NCBI GenBank assembly: GCA_014218235.1
Contig: JACBKR010001264.1
Location: forward strand, 1,426,001-1,490,000
Reading direction: 5' to 3'
Source: Colocasia esculenta
Taxonomy: Eukaryota; Streptophyta; Magnoliopsida; Alismatales; Araceae
DNA: 64,000 nt
Made by a program: the position numbers and the translations under genes. Below the pieces are notes generated by a model. That model saw nothing but the letters and a program-made list of their open reading frames with translations, was not told where the DNA came from and ran no database searches. The first letter of the stretch is position 1, and each line of letters opens with the position of its first letter. Of this stretch, positions 1 to 11,893 are shown one piece after another.

Positions 1-1446
1 TGTTGGAGATAATTTCACTTTATTCTCGATCAATTTCAATAGACGCCTATATGCCTAACAAACACATAGTATTTTACCTATATCCAGATGGACCTCTTTT
101 TTTACCATAAAATTTTTATATTATATTAGATAACTAAAGTTACATAGTATATAAATGAAAGGTGAAACATAAGAAGAGAACAACATAAGATCTACATAAA
201 AGGTCAGAACCCAATCGACCAAGCTTGATTAACAATGAAGCTAACGACATAATATTGGCCTACTTTGAAAGATAAATGTTGTTACACATGTTTGCATCAA
301 ACCATGTGATTATGTGAGGAAGTTCGGAAGACGCATATAATTGAAACGTTTGTGGAATAGCATAGGAGCACAAGCTAACCCATTGGATATATCCAAAACT
401 CGAAATTGGGGAGATCTACCTAGAGGCTTAGGATTTGTTTGATAACACTTAATAGATGTTTAACGTCTAAAGTGGTAAGATATTGTATTTTCAGATTGTT
501 TGGTAAAACGTCTAAATTTATGTCTAAATGAATTTATATTCTCTTAATTTTTCTCTTTAAAATAGGTGAAGGATATATCATTTTTTTTCCAGACATATGA
601 GGTTGTGACAACTTTTATCGATCGCTTGTCAGGTATCGACCATAGATCTCCAGTTGCCTATTGTCGGGCGTCTAACGGTCGGCGCCCGATAGTCACACCG
701 ATCGTTGGGAGTCGGACGCCAGGCGTCGATTGTTGGACATTTGGTGTCAACTATCGACAGTTGGATGTTGAGCACCGACTGTGGGTGCCGACCGTCGACC
801 GTCGATCACTGGACATCGGGTGCCGACCACCAAACATTTACTACTAATGTTGCTGGTTGTCGGTTGTGTCGCCTACCAATTACTGGCCGCTATCGTTGAT
901 CATTAATTAGTCATAGTGTTGATTGCTGGCTGCTCTCCCTTGCCGCAATTAAATACCACATCTTGTCACAAGGTACACCCCATTCTCTTCATTTATTAGT
1001 TAAGTTAGTTATTAACACTTTTTTCAAATTTTAATATGTTTAAATATTTTTTTAAATTTTCAAATTTAGAGATTAGACGATAATTTAAATTTTAAATATT
1101 TTAAATAATATTATCAAATGTCACTTTACTAACTGATATAAACTGAATTCTTACAATATGCTTCACTTGCTACAGCTCACAATTGATCTTCGATCTTATA
1201 CAAAGAGGGAAAAAACATAATCATAAGGAGACCAGCTAGACACATTAACGGAAGCCCCAACAAAATTCAAAATTAGATAAATCTACTCTATTGTAAACAA
1301 AATGTGGTTGAGGGGAAAAGGGAAGATGAGAGATGGTGCGTAGAGTCAAATCTGCCATCGCTGGGGTCATGAAGCATTGACTACTACGATCGCATGAACT
1401 TTGCCTACCAAAGGAGGCAGGACCGCCAGCAAAACTCGCGTCGTGA
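1..1446. other. AT-rich intergenic DNA, no gene recognised
   Basis: No coding sequence with a recognisable domain is visible here. Positions about 600-900 form a GC-rich island of degenerate GTCGAC/GTCGGAC-type words that gives short open frames without protein-like composition. The flanks, with GTTTGATAACA near 438-449 and an inverted-looking TATTATCAAATG near 1110-1121, hint at a degraded non-autonomous DNA transposon, but I could not define its ends. Confidence 0.5.
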
Positions 1447-2591
1447 TTGCTTCCTCCTTAATGGCTGACAATTCAGGGTACATTGGCACCAGAGCTATCT
1501 AGAGGAGAGTGAATAGATCATGATTGCGTGATAGAAAAATATAAGCAATGATGAAGTGCAGTATGTAAAATGAGAAAGATTTATTGCACTTTCACATTGC
1601 TAGGCAACAAGTCTATGTGGCATCCAACAATTAGATTGCCACTCTCTCACACTTTATGTGAGGGGTACCACATAGACTTTTGCCTAGTCACATTGCACTT
1701 AAAGTACAATGTGCAAGTGCAATAAGCCCCATGGTTGCTTCCTCCTAATGCCTGACGATTCAGGGTACATTGGCACCAGAGCTATCTAGAGGAGAGTGAA
1801 TAGATCATGATTGCGTGATAGAAAAATATAAGCAATGATGAAGTGCAGTATGTAAAATGAGAAAGATTTATTGCACTTTCACATTGCTAGGCAACAAGTC
1901 CATGTGGCATCCAACAATTAGATTGCCACTCTCTCACACTTTATGTGAGGGGTACCACATAGACTTTTGCCTAGTCACATTGCACTTAAAGTACAATGTG
2001 CAAGTGCAATAAGCCCCATGGTTGCTTCCTCCTTAATGCCTGACGATTCAGGGTACATTGGCACCAGAGCTATCTAGAGGAGAGTGAATAGATCATGATT
2101 GCGTGATAGAAAAATATAAGCAATGATGAAGTGCAGTATGTAAAATGAGAAAGATTTATTGCACTTTCACATTGCTAGGCAACAAGTCCATGTGGCATCC
2201 AACAATTAGATTGCCACTCTCTCACAGTTTATGTGAGGGGTGCCACATAGACTTTTGCCTAGTCACATTGCACTTAAAGTACAATGTGCAAGTGCAATAA
2301 GCCCCATGGTTGCTTCCTCCTTAATGCCTGACAATTCAGGGTACATTGGCACCAGAGCTATCTAGAGGAGAGTGAATAGATCATGATTGCATGATAGAAA
2401 AATATAAGCAATGATGAAGTGCAGTATGTAAAATGAGAAAGGTTTATTGCACTTTCACATTACTAGGCAATAAGTCCATGTGGCATCTAACAATTAGATT
2501 GTCACTCTCTCAAACCTCATGTGAGGGGTGCCACATAGACTTTTGCCTAGTCACATTGTACTTAAAGTGCAATGTGCAAGTGCAATAAGCC
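1447..2591. repeat. Tandem array, four units of about 288 bp
   Basis: Four head-to-tail units start at about 1447, 1735, 2022 and 2310, each with the same opening TTGCTTCCTCC(T)TAATG, so the period is 287-288 bp. Units differ by scattered single-base changes, and the fourth is the most diverged. Each unit has about 135-145 bp of plain sequence followed by a 145-bp inverted-repeat element (see the MITE entry). The repeat unit therefore includes both a mobile element and its original flank, so it grew by duplication rather than by repeated insertion. Confidence 0.9.
1581..1725. mobile_element. MITE-like inverted-repeat element inside the tandem unit (first of four copies)
   Basis: The ends read TTATTGCACTTTCACATTG and, on the other strand, TTATTGCACTTGCACATTG, followed further in by matching CTAGGCAA(C/A)AAGTC blocks. 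It can fold into a long hairpin. Equivalent copies lie at about 1868-2012, 2156-2300 and 2444-2588. In the fourth copy the terminal match extends outward to GAGAAAGG, which resembles the ends of the MITEs at 2625 and 25364, so all may belong to one family. Superfamily is not determined; no convincing target duplication can be read because the flanks were duplicated along with it. Confidence 0.65.
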
Positions 2592-2624
2592 TTTCTCATG
2601 TAAAATACAACAGAATAAATGAAA

Positions 2625-2818
2625 GAGAAAGACTTTGTGCACTTTCAAAAGTGCACAAAGTGCAAGCTACATGAGTTTTTTGCCCATGTGGCACCATGCA
2701 CATGGGCAAAAAACCCATGTGGCACCAATTTTGTGGCACCAAAAAATTGATGCCACATGGATTTTTTACCCATGTGGTTTTCACTTTGTGCACTTTGAAA
2801 GTGCACAAAATCTTTCTC
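2625..2818. mobile_element. MITE, 194 bp, long terminal inverted repeats
   Basis: The left end GAGAAAGACTTTGTGCACTT is mirrored by a right end that reads nearly the same on the opposite strand, with the similarity extending over more than 30 bp. The centre holds several copies of CCCATGTGGCACC and its complement. There is no coding capacity. The same end sequence bounds the element at 25364-25817, so this is a multi-copy family. No clear target duplication was found. Confidence 0.8.
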
Positions 2819-4894
2819 TAAGTGAAAAGTACAGAATCAAAAAAATAATATCCTAATTTAGATCTGAACACGTCAGACCCTTACGTGCATGCTCCAGGGG
2901 AAATCCATCATTCAATTTTTGCAAAGATTTGTTTGTCCTATTTGTTTTGTCATCTATTTGTTAAAAAATAAAAATAAAAAAATGAGGAGTTCCAAAGGTA
3001 AGTTTAGGTATAGTTTTTTTTTCCCTTATTCTTAGTATTCACATTACTATATGACATTCTACTTATTATATCACTTCAAGAATCTATTAGTTCTCAATAT
3101 ATTTTGGCATCTAAATTTCTCTTCAACAAAAACAGCGATGATGTAGGTGTACATTTCTAATCACCAGATAGATCGTTGGCTGAATGAGTTTAAGGACAAA
3201 TTGATTCTATCTTGCAAAGTAATTGCATGAAGTTTCTTGACCAATTCTAATCCAGCTTAATAATATTATCTTCGATTTATTTTTTATTTTCTCTATTTCT
3301 CTACATGATTTTTTTAATATTTTTTAACCCAACATGCATCACGTATATTTTTTGAACTTTCATGACTCATTCTAGATGATGATAGATTCTCGATAGTGTT
3401 CAATTATTCTTCAATGTCAGAATAAGAAAACATTATTCCACTTTGAATCAGAAGATTTGCCTTTGAGCTAGTTGCTCTCGATAGTTTGTCAGTTCTTCCC
3501 TATCTAGATGCTCTATCCCAATTTTCATCCAATTCTAATTTCCTTTGATCTGTTTTGGTTGCGAACTGCTCCCAGACCATACGTCATCGTGATCCACCTG
3601 ACACGTACATGTCCTTATAAAGTGAAACTTGTAGACCTGATTGACTAGGGTACCTCTTCATCAAAAGGTTGAACACTTTTTTTTATATATATTTTCTTCC
3701 CTTTTTCAATCCAGACTTGCATCTTCCTTGCTCTCTGCTCGAGCAATTAATTTAGGATTTTTAAGAAGATTCTTGTCGCTTATTGGTTAGAATGGATGTC
3801 TCTTTATCTTGATTCCCACTTTTTAGTTCACTCCGCTTCACTTACAATCTGTAATTATTTCATGACACATCCACTCCACTTCCACTTCATTCCCTTGCAA
3901 AGTGGGAGCCAATGAAGGGCAATTTGTAGACACCTATTTTTGGCCCATAGGTCGAGCCATATTTCTTGTTCACCAAGTACGCCCCAAGTTGGTCGCTATC
4001 TTGAGCCCCAATGTCAGTCCATTAATAGCACATTATGTTTAGGTTCTATCTTATCTTATTCGTCTTCCAACCAAGAGTTCTTAAGCACATTGATAGCTAG
4101 GGTTTCTGAGTGTAAAACGTATCGGCCATTCTAGATGCCTCACCTATGTAACACGGTCAACCCTATTGACGCGTTAGTCCATGCATGTCTATTTACGTCC
4201 ATAGGATCGCGTCGGACTTCTTGTACATATTACCTTTTTATTGTGATCCCACGATACGACACGTAAAGAGATTGCATGGCTAAGGTCAAGTAACCTTCTC
4301 TCTATTATCCATGTGGCCTTATCTCTATCCAAACGGCCATGGATCAGCCACCAACTCCAAAATCCAGCCATATCCGTCCTAGGACCCTTTTAAGACTCTC
4401 ACCTTGTGAATTTACATGACTTTTATCATCTTTTTATGGTGATTATAGGAGGACGAGATAGGCTCTTGACCCCCTTTTAAAATCATCCCAAGCCCTTTAG
4501 CTTGAGAGGTTAGCAAGTTGGGCTCCCTCTCAATGTCCAGAGACTGTTGCACAGATCTATCATTCCAGCTAGGGAGTCTCCTTTTGAGGGCTATTCTTCT
4601 TCTTCTCTTTCTTCTCTCTCTCTCTCTCTCTCTCAAGCTTGCTAGATAGTTTTTTCCTTTTATTTTCTAGATAGATCACATCCCACACACCCATTCTTAA
4701 CACCCACTGGGGTTTAAAACTCACACGGTATGCACCCACCATGATTTCAATACTTTCTTTATGTTTTATTGGTACTATGCTTTCTAAGGGTATAATCGGG
4801 TTTCTTCTTTGTTTTATGTGACTTGGCAGTTTCTAAAGTGAAGAACAAGTGTGGGAACTCTTTCTCTTCGGCTGGCTGAAGAGGAGGAAGGAGG
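2819..4894. other. Intergenic stretch without recognisable genes
   Basis: AT-rich DNA without a recognisable protein. A (CT)n microsatellite lies at about 4612-4634. The sequence TGTAGACACC at about 3927 followed by a pyrimidine-rich, CT-repeat region would fit the start of an old LTR, possibly that of the copia element whose remnant begins at 4895, but a matching end was not found. Confidence 0.45.
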
Positions 4895-4970
4895 AAAGTC
4901 ACACAAAAGAAGTCCGTCAATGATCTTCTGCATAAAACATACATGGAGAATTCAAGATGATCAACTCCTT
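4895..4970 (+). pseudogene. Ty1/copia reverse transcriptase remnant, left part
   Basis: Frame-aware reading of 4901-4970 gives the end of a copia RT domain, with the family-typical DLLHKTYMENS block and an in-frame stop, running up to the insertion site of the large gypsy element. The reading resumes on the far side at 24394. The two pieces flank a perfect 5-bp duplication (TCCTT), so they were one sequence before the insertion. Only about 25 codons are recognisable here. Confidence 0.6.
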
Positions 4971-7900
4971 TGTAACGTCGCGTGTTTTTTCAGATCTTTA
5001 CGGATCCTTGCTTAGTGGGATTGGTGGCCAATGTGTGGCCTATTAGCTTGTATTTCAGGTGGTTGCGCACATTGTGAGGCTTAGTGGGCTGCCAGATTGG
5101 GCCCAAAGCGCTCACATGTTTTCTGCCTGTGAATGCAACAGGGGTGTGCGTCACGTTCTAAATGCGACGGCCCTGGGGGTCGCGTTATTGTTACCGCTAT
5201 TAAGCAGTCGACGTCTGCATGCATGCCATGCGTCGTGCATTGGGCGGCCTGCTGACGTCGGGCTTGAGAAGGCGACGACCGCCTATGTCGCGCTCAGGTT
5301 GCGACGTAGGGCTACGTCGCGTTCTTAACTACAATGCGTTTTTAAAGAACCCTGGCCGAACAGTGCTCTTACAAGCTCTGCTCGACCAGGGGGAGCTGCT
5401 GCAGGGTTTCTCCAGGCAGTTCGAGGTTCTGGAGGTGTGTGGGACGTGTTCTCTCCGCGAGGACGTCGTGTAGAGCGGGGGAAACACTGAGGGATCTCCG
5501 ATTTTCACATTCTTCACGAAGGTAGGGTGTTCTACATTGATTTGTGTTGTGGATTGCATGTTAGCTTGTTTATTGCTTTGCAAACAGTAGATACCACGCT
5601 AGGGTATTCATTAAAGCATGAAAAACATGAATTAATCATGGTTTGAATGGTTTGGAGTGGTGATCCGTGGAGTTTCTCCCGGATTAGGGTTTGCACTTGT
5701 GAAGGCGACGGCCCTGGGCATCGCGTTGTTAACGCGACAGCTCGATCCGTCGTGTTCATGTTGTGAACGTGACATGTCGAAGGGCCGCATTTTGAAGGTG
5801 ACCTTACCCCTCGTCGTGACCTCAGCTGAGAGTTATGCATGTTTTTTGTATTTTGGTTATCCGGTTAGTGGTATTTGTTGTGCATGGCAATGACAAGTGG
5901 AGCCAGTGCACTTGTTACGCTCATGGAGCGTATAGCTCACGAGGTGGGCATGTTTTACGTGGTTAATGTGTTATGTATGTAATCGGCTTGGTGTTTACGT
6001 AGTATATATGGTGCGTTGGCACCCGTAGCGCTCTTGGAGCGTGCTGTCCATGTATTGAACATGTTGTTTACGTGAATATCGTGTGGTGCACCTGGATGGT
6101 GTATTATACACGTGGTGTCTACGTGGTTTGGATGCCATGCATGTGGTTCGGGTGTGCATGGCACATCGAACATCATTGTGTTTATTGTGTCTTAATTATT
6201 GTGGTTATCCGTTGTGTTGTGGCAGTGAGGTTCACGTTTGAACCTAGCCTTAATCCTTTAGAAACTTTTATAGATTATCTTAGATGGATAATTATTAAAG
6301 TATAAGCATGATTATTACGTGATTATCATGTACTGTGTTTAGTGTGGCAGTGGAGGTCACAAGGTGACCGATGATAGGCTATGGTGTTATTATTAATATG
6401 GTTCATATATGTGTTTGTGTAGGTTAGCTTGTAGGTCACAAGTGGCCAGGACAAGCTACTCCTCACATGTGTATCGTGGTTTGTAATAAACGTATAAGTG
6501 TTGTGGTTTGTGTACTGCCGAGTGTGGTGGTCCGGCCCCTACTCCGGAATGCCTCTCTAGTCGGGTACCCAAGATTCTATGAGCCAGGCACGTGTGTTTG
6601 TTGTGCTCGGGGTTTGTCCCGGTACTTGTGTACCGTTGAGGTCTGTGTCATCTTCCTGGACACCCTCACTCCTGTGTTTGAGTTGTACATCCGGCTGAGG
6701 GAAGACGACAGTGGGACAACGAATTGTGAGAGCTTGTGTTTGGTCGCTTGTAGCGCGCTCGTAGTTGGGGTGCGGACACCAGTAGTCGACACTGGTCCCC
6801 AGCTAGTCCTATTTTCCAGTGCCTCACTTTAGGGAGCTTAGGCCAGAGTCCCTAAAGGTGTCAGGCATGGGCCTGCGAGGTGTGTGACCTGCAGGTGGTG
6901 GTGTTTATTAGTCTCCATAGTTAGTTGTGTGACTTGTGAGTTTGTGGAGCCGTAGCTGGACTGAGGGTCCGTGGCTACGAGACTGAGAGGTAGTTCTTGT
7001 GTTGTGTTGTCCGGATTGGATACTGGCATGATCAGCCAGTAGTCCGTTCCCGTGTGGTGGCGTCGTTCCTTTCCGACTCGTGCTTTACTACCAGTTGTGA
7101 TGTTACTCGTCATTTGAGGAGGTCTTCCTCACTAAGGTGTGCCTTGGTGTTGGCACAATTCTAGTCATGGTTGGTAAGCGGAGACTCACTGGTTTGTGGT
7201 GTGCCCCGTCGTTAGCACCGTTGTTTTGAGACTTTGTGGTGGTACCTCGTGGTAGTAGGTACCTGTACCCTTTGTGGGTATTTGTTTATCTTGGTATGCT
7301 ATGTACCAGTCTTTTCAGGTGTTGAAGTGGAACTGTGCTCCATGGAGGTCGTGTTGTAGGACCTTCCACTTGTTGTAATATACCCTTGTAAGGGTAGCTT
7401 TCTGTTGTATTATGATGGTAGCTTTCCGTTGTATTATGATTTTAGGGTATGAAAGACTAGCTTCTGGTTAGCAGTCCTGTTACCCCTGCGCTGTGTTTTT
7501 AGTGTTGGTACCTACTGATAATAGGTACCTGTACCCCTTGGGGGTTGGCTTTGTGTTGTGGTACATTGTGTACTAACTCTCCAAGTGTTGTAATGAACCA
7601 GTGTTTGTGTGAAAGTGTGTGGAGGTCGTAAGGTGACCTTCCACACGTGCTGTAAACTTTGGTTAAAGTACGTTTCCAGGTGTGGTTCTAATGTGTGCTG
7701 AACTTGGCATGTCAATGCCAGTTCGATTACCCTGCGTGGGTAATTTTCCTGTGAGGCTTGTAGCCGAGGCAATGGTTTTGTCACGTCCCGATAGCAGCAA
7801 AAATATCGAGGTGTAACAGATTAAAGTGATAACTTCATTAAGGAAATATTCATTACAAGATATAGTCCTGGCATGAAGCCGGAGAGTCTCAAATACAAGG

Positions 7901-8769
7901 AAGACTACATCAACAACTCATTAAAACGTAATAGTCATATTAAACATGACACCACTAACTAGACTTTATTACAATAAGAAGGGGTCTCCCGATGCACAAC
8001 CCTGCCCGCCATATCCAAACTTAATCATCACCTGAAAAACGTTAAGAGAATAGGGATGAGCAAAAACTTGCCCAGTAGATTCCTTTAAGTTGATCTTTAC
8101 CACTAGCAAGTAAGCAAGATGAAAGGATGAATTCAAAATTACGTATCAAAACAAAGAAACGAGAGTTCAGAATGATGCACGAATTCATGTATCATAATAA
8201 AAGAATAATTAATGTTACTAGTAGCAATTCTCAAAATGTAAAAATGAACGGCATATGAACAAGTAGATTAAGTGAAGAACATAAACACGATTCTTAGTCA
8301 AGAGAAATCCACGTCTATCACTGAACTCTTCCATAACGATCATGCACTAAAGAGATTATCAGGGAGTTATATCATTAATCTTTTCACGAGTTATAATTGT
8401 CAGCAGATCACTATAAACACTTCACTTATGGTGTATGCCAAGCACCAAGCCATCACTCTCCATACGGTACCGCTGGGCACTAAGAGCATTCGGGATCTTC
8501 CCGGACTAGACCATAGCCCCCTACCGGCATGAATTCTACTTTTGAGTTCACGATTTCAAGTAGCGAGCTGACAACTCAGAGTTCGCAAAAATGAAATAGT
8601 CTGGTAATATATATATAGCACATATGAAATCCCCAGGTAGGCAGGACTCTAGAGGTGGCCCCCACAGCCTCAAAGGTGGCTCCCATAGCATAGCACTTTG
8701 TCCTGTGTGGCACTTAGCTCCCGCACTTCTGATTGGGGTTTGATTATTCCGGCATAACATGATAAACAT

Positions 8770-9340
8770 TCGGCATAATAAAAGATATTAAGAATTCTAC
8801 ATACAGCATTCCGTATAATAGAGATATTAAGAAATCAGATAGACAACATTCTAGTGTAACAGAAAGTATTAAGAAACCAACAGACAGCATTCCGGCGTAA
8901 CGGAAGATCTTAAGAAATCATACGGACAGGATTTCGATGTAACGGGAGATTTTGAGAAATCATTCGGACAGAGTTCCGGCGTAACGGAGGTACTGAGAAA
9001 TCGATCGGACAGAGTTCCGCCGTACGGAGGTACTGAGAAATCGATCGACAGAGTTCCGGCGTAACGAGGTACTGAAAATCGATCAGACAGAGTTCGATAG
9101 AAAGGTTTCGAGAACATACCGGTGAAATCTCGTCATAGAGGAGGGTTTTGAGTGAACAAACCGACATAGAGAGGGATTTTGGGAAGACAGATCGGCAGTA
9201 TTTCGATGTCGCGAGAGATTCCGAGAAATCAAATCGGCAGCATTTCGGCGTAACGAGAAAATTCCGAGAAGATGAACCGACGGCATCTCGACGTAGAGAA
9301 GGCTTAGGAGAACATGACAGACAGTATTTTCACTCACTAG
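8770..9340. repeat. Minisatellite inside the chromovirus LTR, units of about 40 bp
   Basis: Roughly a dozen degenerate units each combine an ATTCCGGCGTAACG-type block, a GAGATTTTGAGAAATC-type block and a (G)GACAG block. In the other LTR the array at about 16485-16970 has fewer units in the middle. It lies in the U3 part of the LTR, upstream of the minus-strand TATA box, where repeated units could serve as enhancer-like elements; that role is inference. Confidence 0.8.
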
Positions 9341-9470
9341 GGGTATAGAACTACCTAAAAGAACCTACCTAACAGCAGCACCTCAGGATGGTCACTCCTT
9401 CCCTTCTCTCTTCTCCTTCTCTTCTACTTGGAGAGGTGGTGGATGGGATGGAATGAAGGAGGAGGTGGTG

Positions 9471-9480
9471 TATTTATAGG
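9471..9480 (-). promoter_or_regulatory. TATA box in the 3' LTR of the chromovirus
   Basis: The minus strand reads CCTATAAATA, followed by CACCACCTCC. The same box occurs in the 5' LTR at 17120-17129, where it would drive transcription of the element. Confidence 0.65.
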
Positions 9481-10254
9481 CAAAAGAGGAGGTGGGGGCG
9501 CCCCATGAAGGCCCTAGATGGTGGACAAGTGTCCACCTAGGGTGGCTCAATCCTGGCCATCCATTCCATCGATGGACCAGATGGGGGCATGTGTCCCCTA
9601 AGAGATAAACATTACTTGCATGTGGGACAAGTGTCCCTTTCTAGAGATTTCTAGGAAATTCTTGTTTTTTCTAGGATTTTCTAGGATTTTTATATTTTAT
9701 TTCACTTAACCCCCTAACTTTTCTATCTTTAGCATTTTTACATTTGATTTCTAGAAATTGGAGATATGCCCCTCCCAAATCTCCGATCAGCCATTCAGGC
9801 TCCGAATGAGCTCCGATCGGGAATCCGACTTTGTCTCTCTGGGTCGGTGGATGTTACACCGGGGTCCCTAGAAAATTAATATTCGCATGAAAACCTCATA
9901 TTTTTATAATTGTAGATATGCCCCTGTCATTTACATTTATACTTTTTCTTTTTATTTTATTCTGGCTCAGTGTGAACAGGGATATCCATATCCTTATCCT
10001 TTTCCTTTACCAATATGCTTACCTTTAGTAGTAACCTTTACTCTTACCATTTACCTTTAGTAGTATCCTTTAGTAATATCCTTACTATTTATCGTTAGTA
10101 TTATCCTTTACCAATAGTAATATCCTTTAGCACATTTTCAGTCAGACCTTCAATAGTTCCGGATTTGCTTAATCTATCCATCTGCTTACAAACTGCATTA
10201 CGTTTTCTCGGCTGATTCTTACTTATTTATCATTTTATACCTTGGGGTATTACA

Positions 10255-10266
10255 CCCTCCCCCACT
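10255..10266 (-). other. Polypurine tract of the chromovirus
   Basis: On the minus strand AGTGGGGGAGGG directly abuts the 3' LTR start TGTAATACCCC, the position where plus-strand DNA synthesis is primed. Confidence 0.88.
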
Positions 10267-10301
10267 TATAGAATTTGGTCCCCAAATTCAACAAAATGTG
10301 A

Positions 10302-10677
10302 CTAGAGTGGAAAGATACTTACCTTCAAACAGTGTGGATACTTCTTTTTCATGGTTTCTTCTAGTTCCCAAGTAGCTTCATCTTGTCCTCTTCTGCTCCA
10401 TTGAACCTTTACTATTGGTATGCTCTTGTTTCTCAGTTGTTGTATCTTGCGATCCAAGATCTTGATAGGTTGCTCTTCATAGGTCAGATCCTTTTGGAAG
10501 TCCAGATCTTTGAATTGAATAATGTGAGATGGATCATATACATACTTCCGAAGCATTGAAACATGGAAGACATCATGTACTCCTGCAAGTTGAGGGGGCA
10601 AGGCTAGTTTATAGCTAACTTCCCCAATTCTTTCTAAGATTTCAAAAGGTCCAATGAATCGGGGACTAAGTTTCCCT
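10302..10677 (-). pseudogene. Chromovirus integrase C-terminus and chromodomain
   Basis: The 99-residue frame at 10302-10601 begins in the conserved PPQLAGVHDVFHVSMLRKYV linker that follows the integrase core and ends in a chromodomain, with the signature YEEQPIKILDRK, then VKVQW and a DEATWELEE helix. In the family this domain directs integration to chromatin with particular histone marks. It is separated from the integrase core by a frame change near 10680. The stop lies about 45 bases from the polypurine tract, so the C-terminus is complete. Confidence 0.88.
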
Positions 10678-11893
10678 TTAATCCCAATCTCTTAAGTCCT
10701 CTTTTGGCGATACTTTCAAGAACACATGGTCTCCAACTTGGAATTCCAAATCTCTTCTTCTTTGATCTGCATAACTCTTTTGTCGGTCTTGGGCTGCCTT
10801 CATTCTTTGCCTGATTATCTGGATAATATTAGTTGTTCTCTGAACTATTTCTGGTCCAATTATCTGTTCTTCACCAATTTCCTTCCAACATATGGGAGAT
10901 CTACAATTTCTGCCATATAGAGCTTCAAATGGTGCCATCTGAATGGTGGATTGATAGCTATTATTATAAGCAAATTCCATTAGTGGTAAATGTTCTTGCC
11001 AATCTCCCCCAAAATCTAAAATGCATGCTCTACACATATCTTCAATAACTTGATTAATCCTTTCTGTTTGTCCATCAGTTTGGGATGAAATGCTGTGCTA
11101 AAATTTAACTTTGTACCCAAGGCCGTTTGTAGTCCAATCCAGAAGTGTGAGGTGAATCTAGAATCTCTGTCTGATATGATATTTATTGGGATTCCATGCA
11201 ATCTAACAATCTCCTTGATATATAGCGCTGCTAGAATGTTCACAGACCATTTTGTCTTTATGGGTAAGAAATGTGCTGCCTTGGTTAAACGATCTATAAT
11301 AACCCAAATGCCATCATGACCACTTCTTGTTCTTGGTAACCCTGTAATAAAGTCCATACCAATACTATCCCATTTCCATTCTGGTACTTCCAAAGGTCTC
11401 AATTTTCCAGCAGGTACCTGATGTTCTGCCTTAACTTTCTGACATGTTAAACATTTGGAGACATATTCAGCTATTTCCCTCTTCATATTGTTCCACCAAT
11501 AAGTCTTCTTCAGATCTTGATACATTTTTGTTGCTCCTGGATGAATTGTATAACGAGTCTTGTGGGCTTCTTCCAATATTTTCTCTTAAGTTCCTGATGA
11601 TCTGGCACACATATTCTTTCTTGGAGCATAAGTCTCCCCTCACTGTCTATGTGAAATTCAGGTCTGCTATCCAGTTGTTCTTTGATTTCTACTATTGCTG
11701 GATCATCATCTTGATGTTCTTTGATTTCCTTCAAAATATCCGATTGGACTCTTAGGTTAGCAATCATGACATGATCTTCTGGAATGTCTATATTTAAGTT
11801 TAGTGTTGAAAATTGCTCTAGTAACTTCCATTCACCACAAATCATGCACGATAGTTGCCCCACTGGATTTCTACTTAGAGCATCGGCTACCAC
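10678..11893 (-). pseudogene. Chromovirus integrase (frameshifted)
   Basis: Minus-strand frames at 11510-11893, 11016-11576 and 10678-11037 supply the integrase. The N-terminal part opens with the VADALSRNPVG spacer typical of the RNase H-integrase boundary. The zinc-binding part ends in CLTCQKVKAEHQVPAG. The catalytic core shows D in WDSIGMDFITGLP and D in ISDRDSRFTSHFW. The region that should carry the catalytic glutamate reads abnormally (FHPKLMDKQKGLIKLLK) and then switches frame, so the core is disrupted. After the frame change the family-typical EFAYNNSYQSTIQMAPFEAL follows. Some breaks may be sequencing indels. Confidence 0.88.

Larger units (their letters stand above)
7779..10254 (-). 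repeat. 3' LTR of the chromovirus
   Basis: A 2476-bp LTR, in minus orientation. It differs from its partner at 15496-17904 by few substitutions and a number of short indels, including extra minisatellite units. The CCTATAAATA box on the minus strand at 9471-9480 marks the promoter region. Confidence 0.92.

Noticed and set aside
1447..2591. Regularly spaced repeats resembling a CRISPR array
   Set aside because: Units are ~288 bp, head-to-tail without unique spacers, in a plant genome.
9083..9348. Frames on both strands in the chromovirus LTR
   Set aside because: Produced by the ~40-bp minisatellite; repeat-driven, not protein-like.
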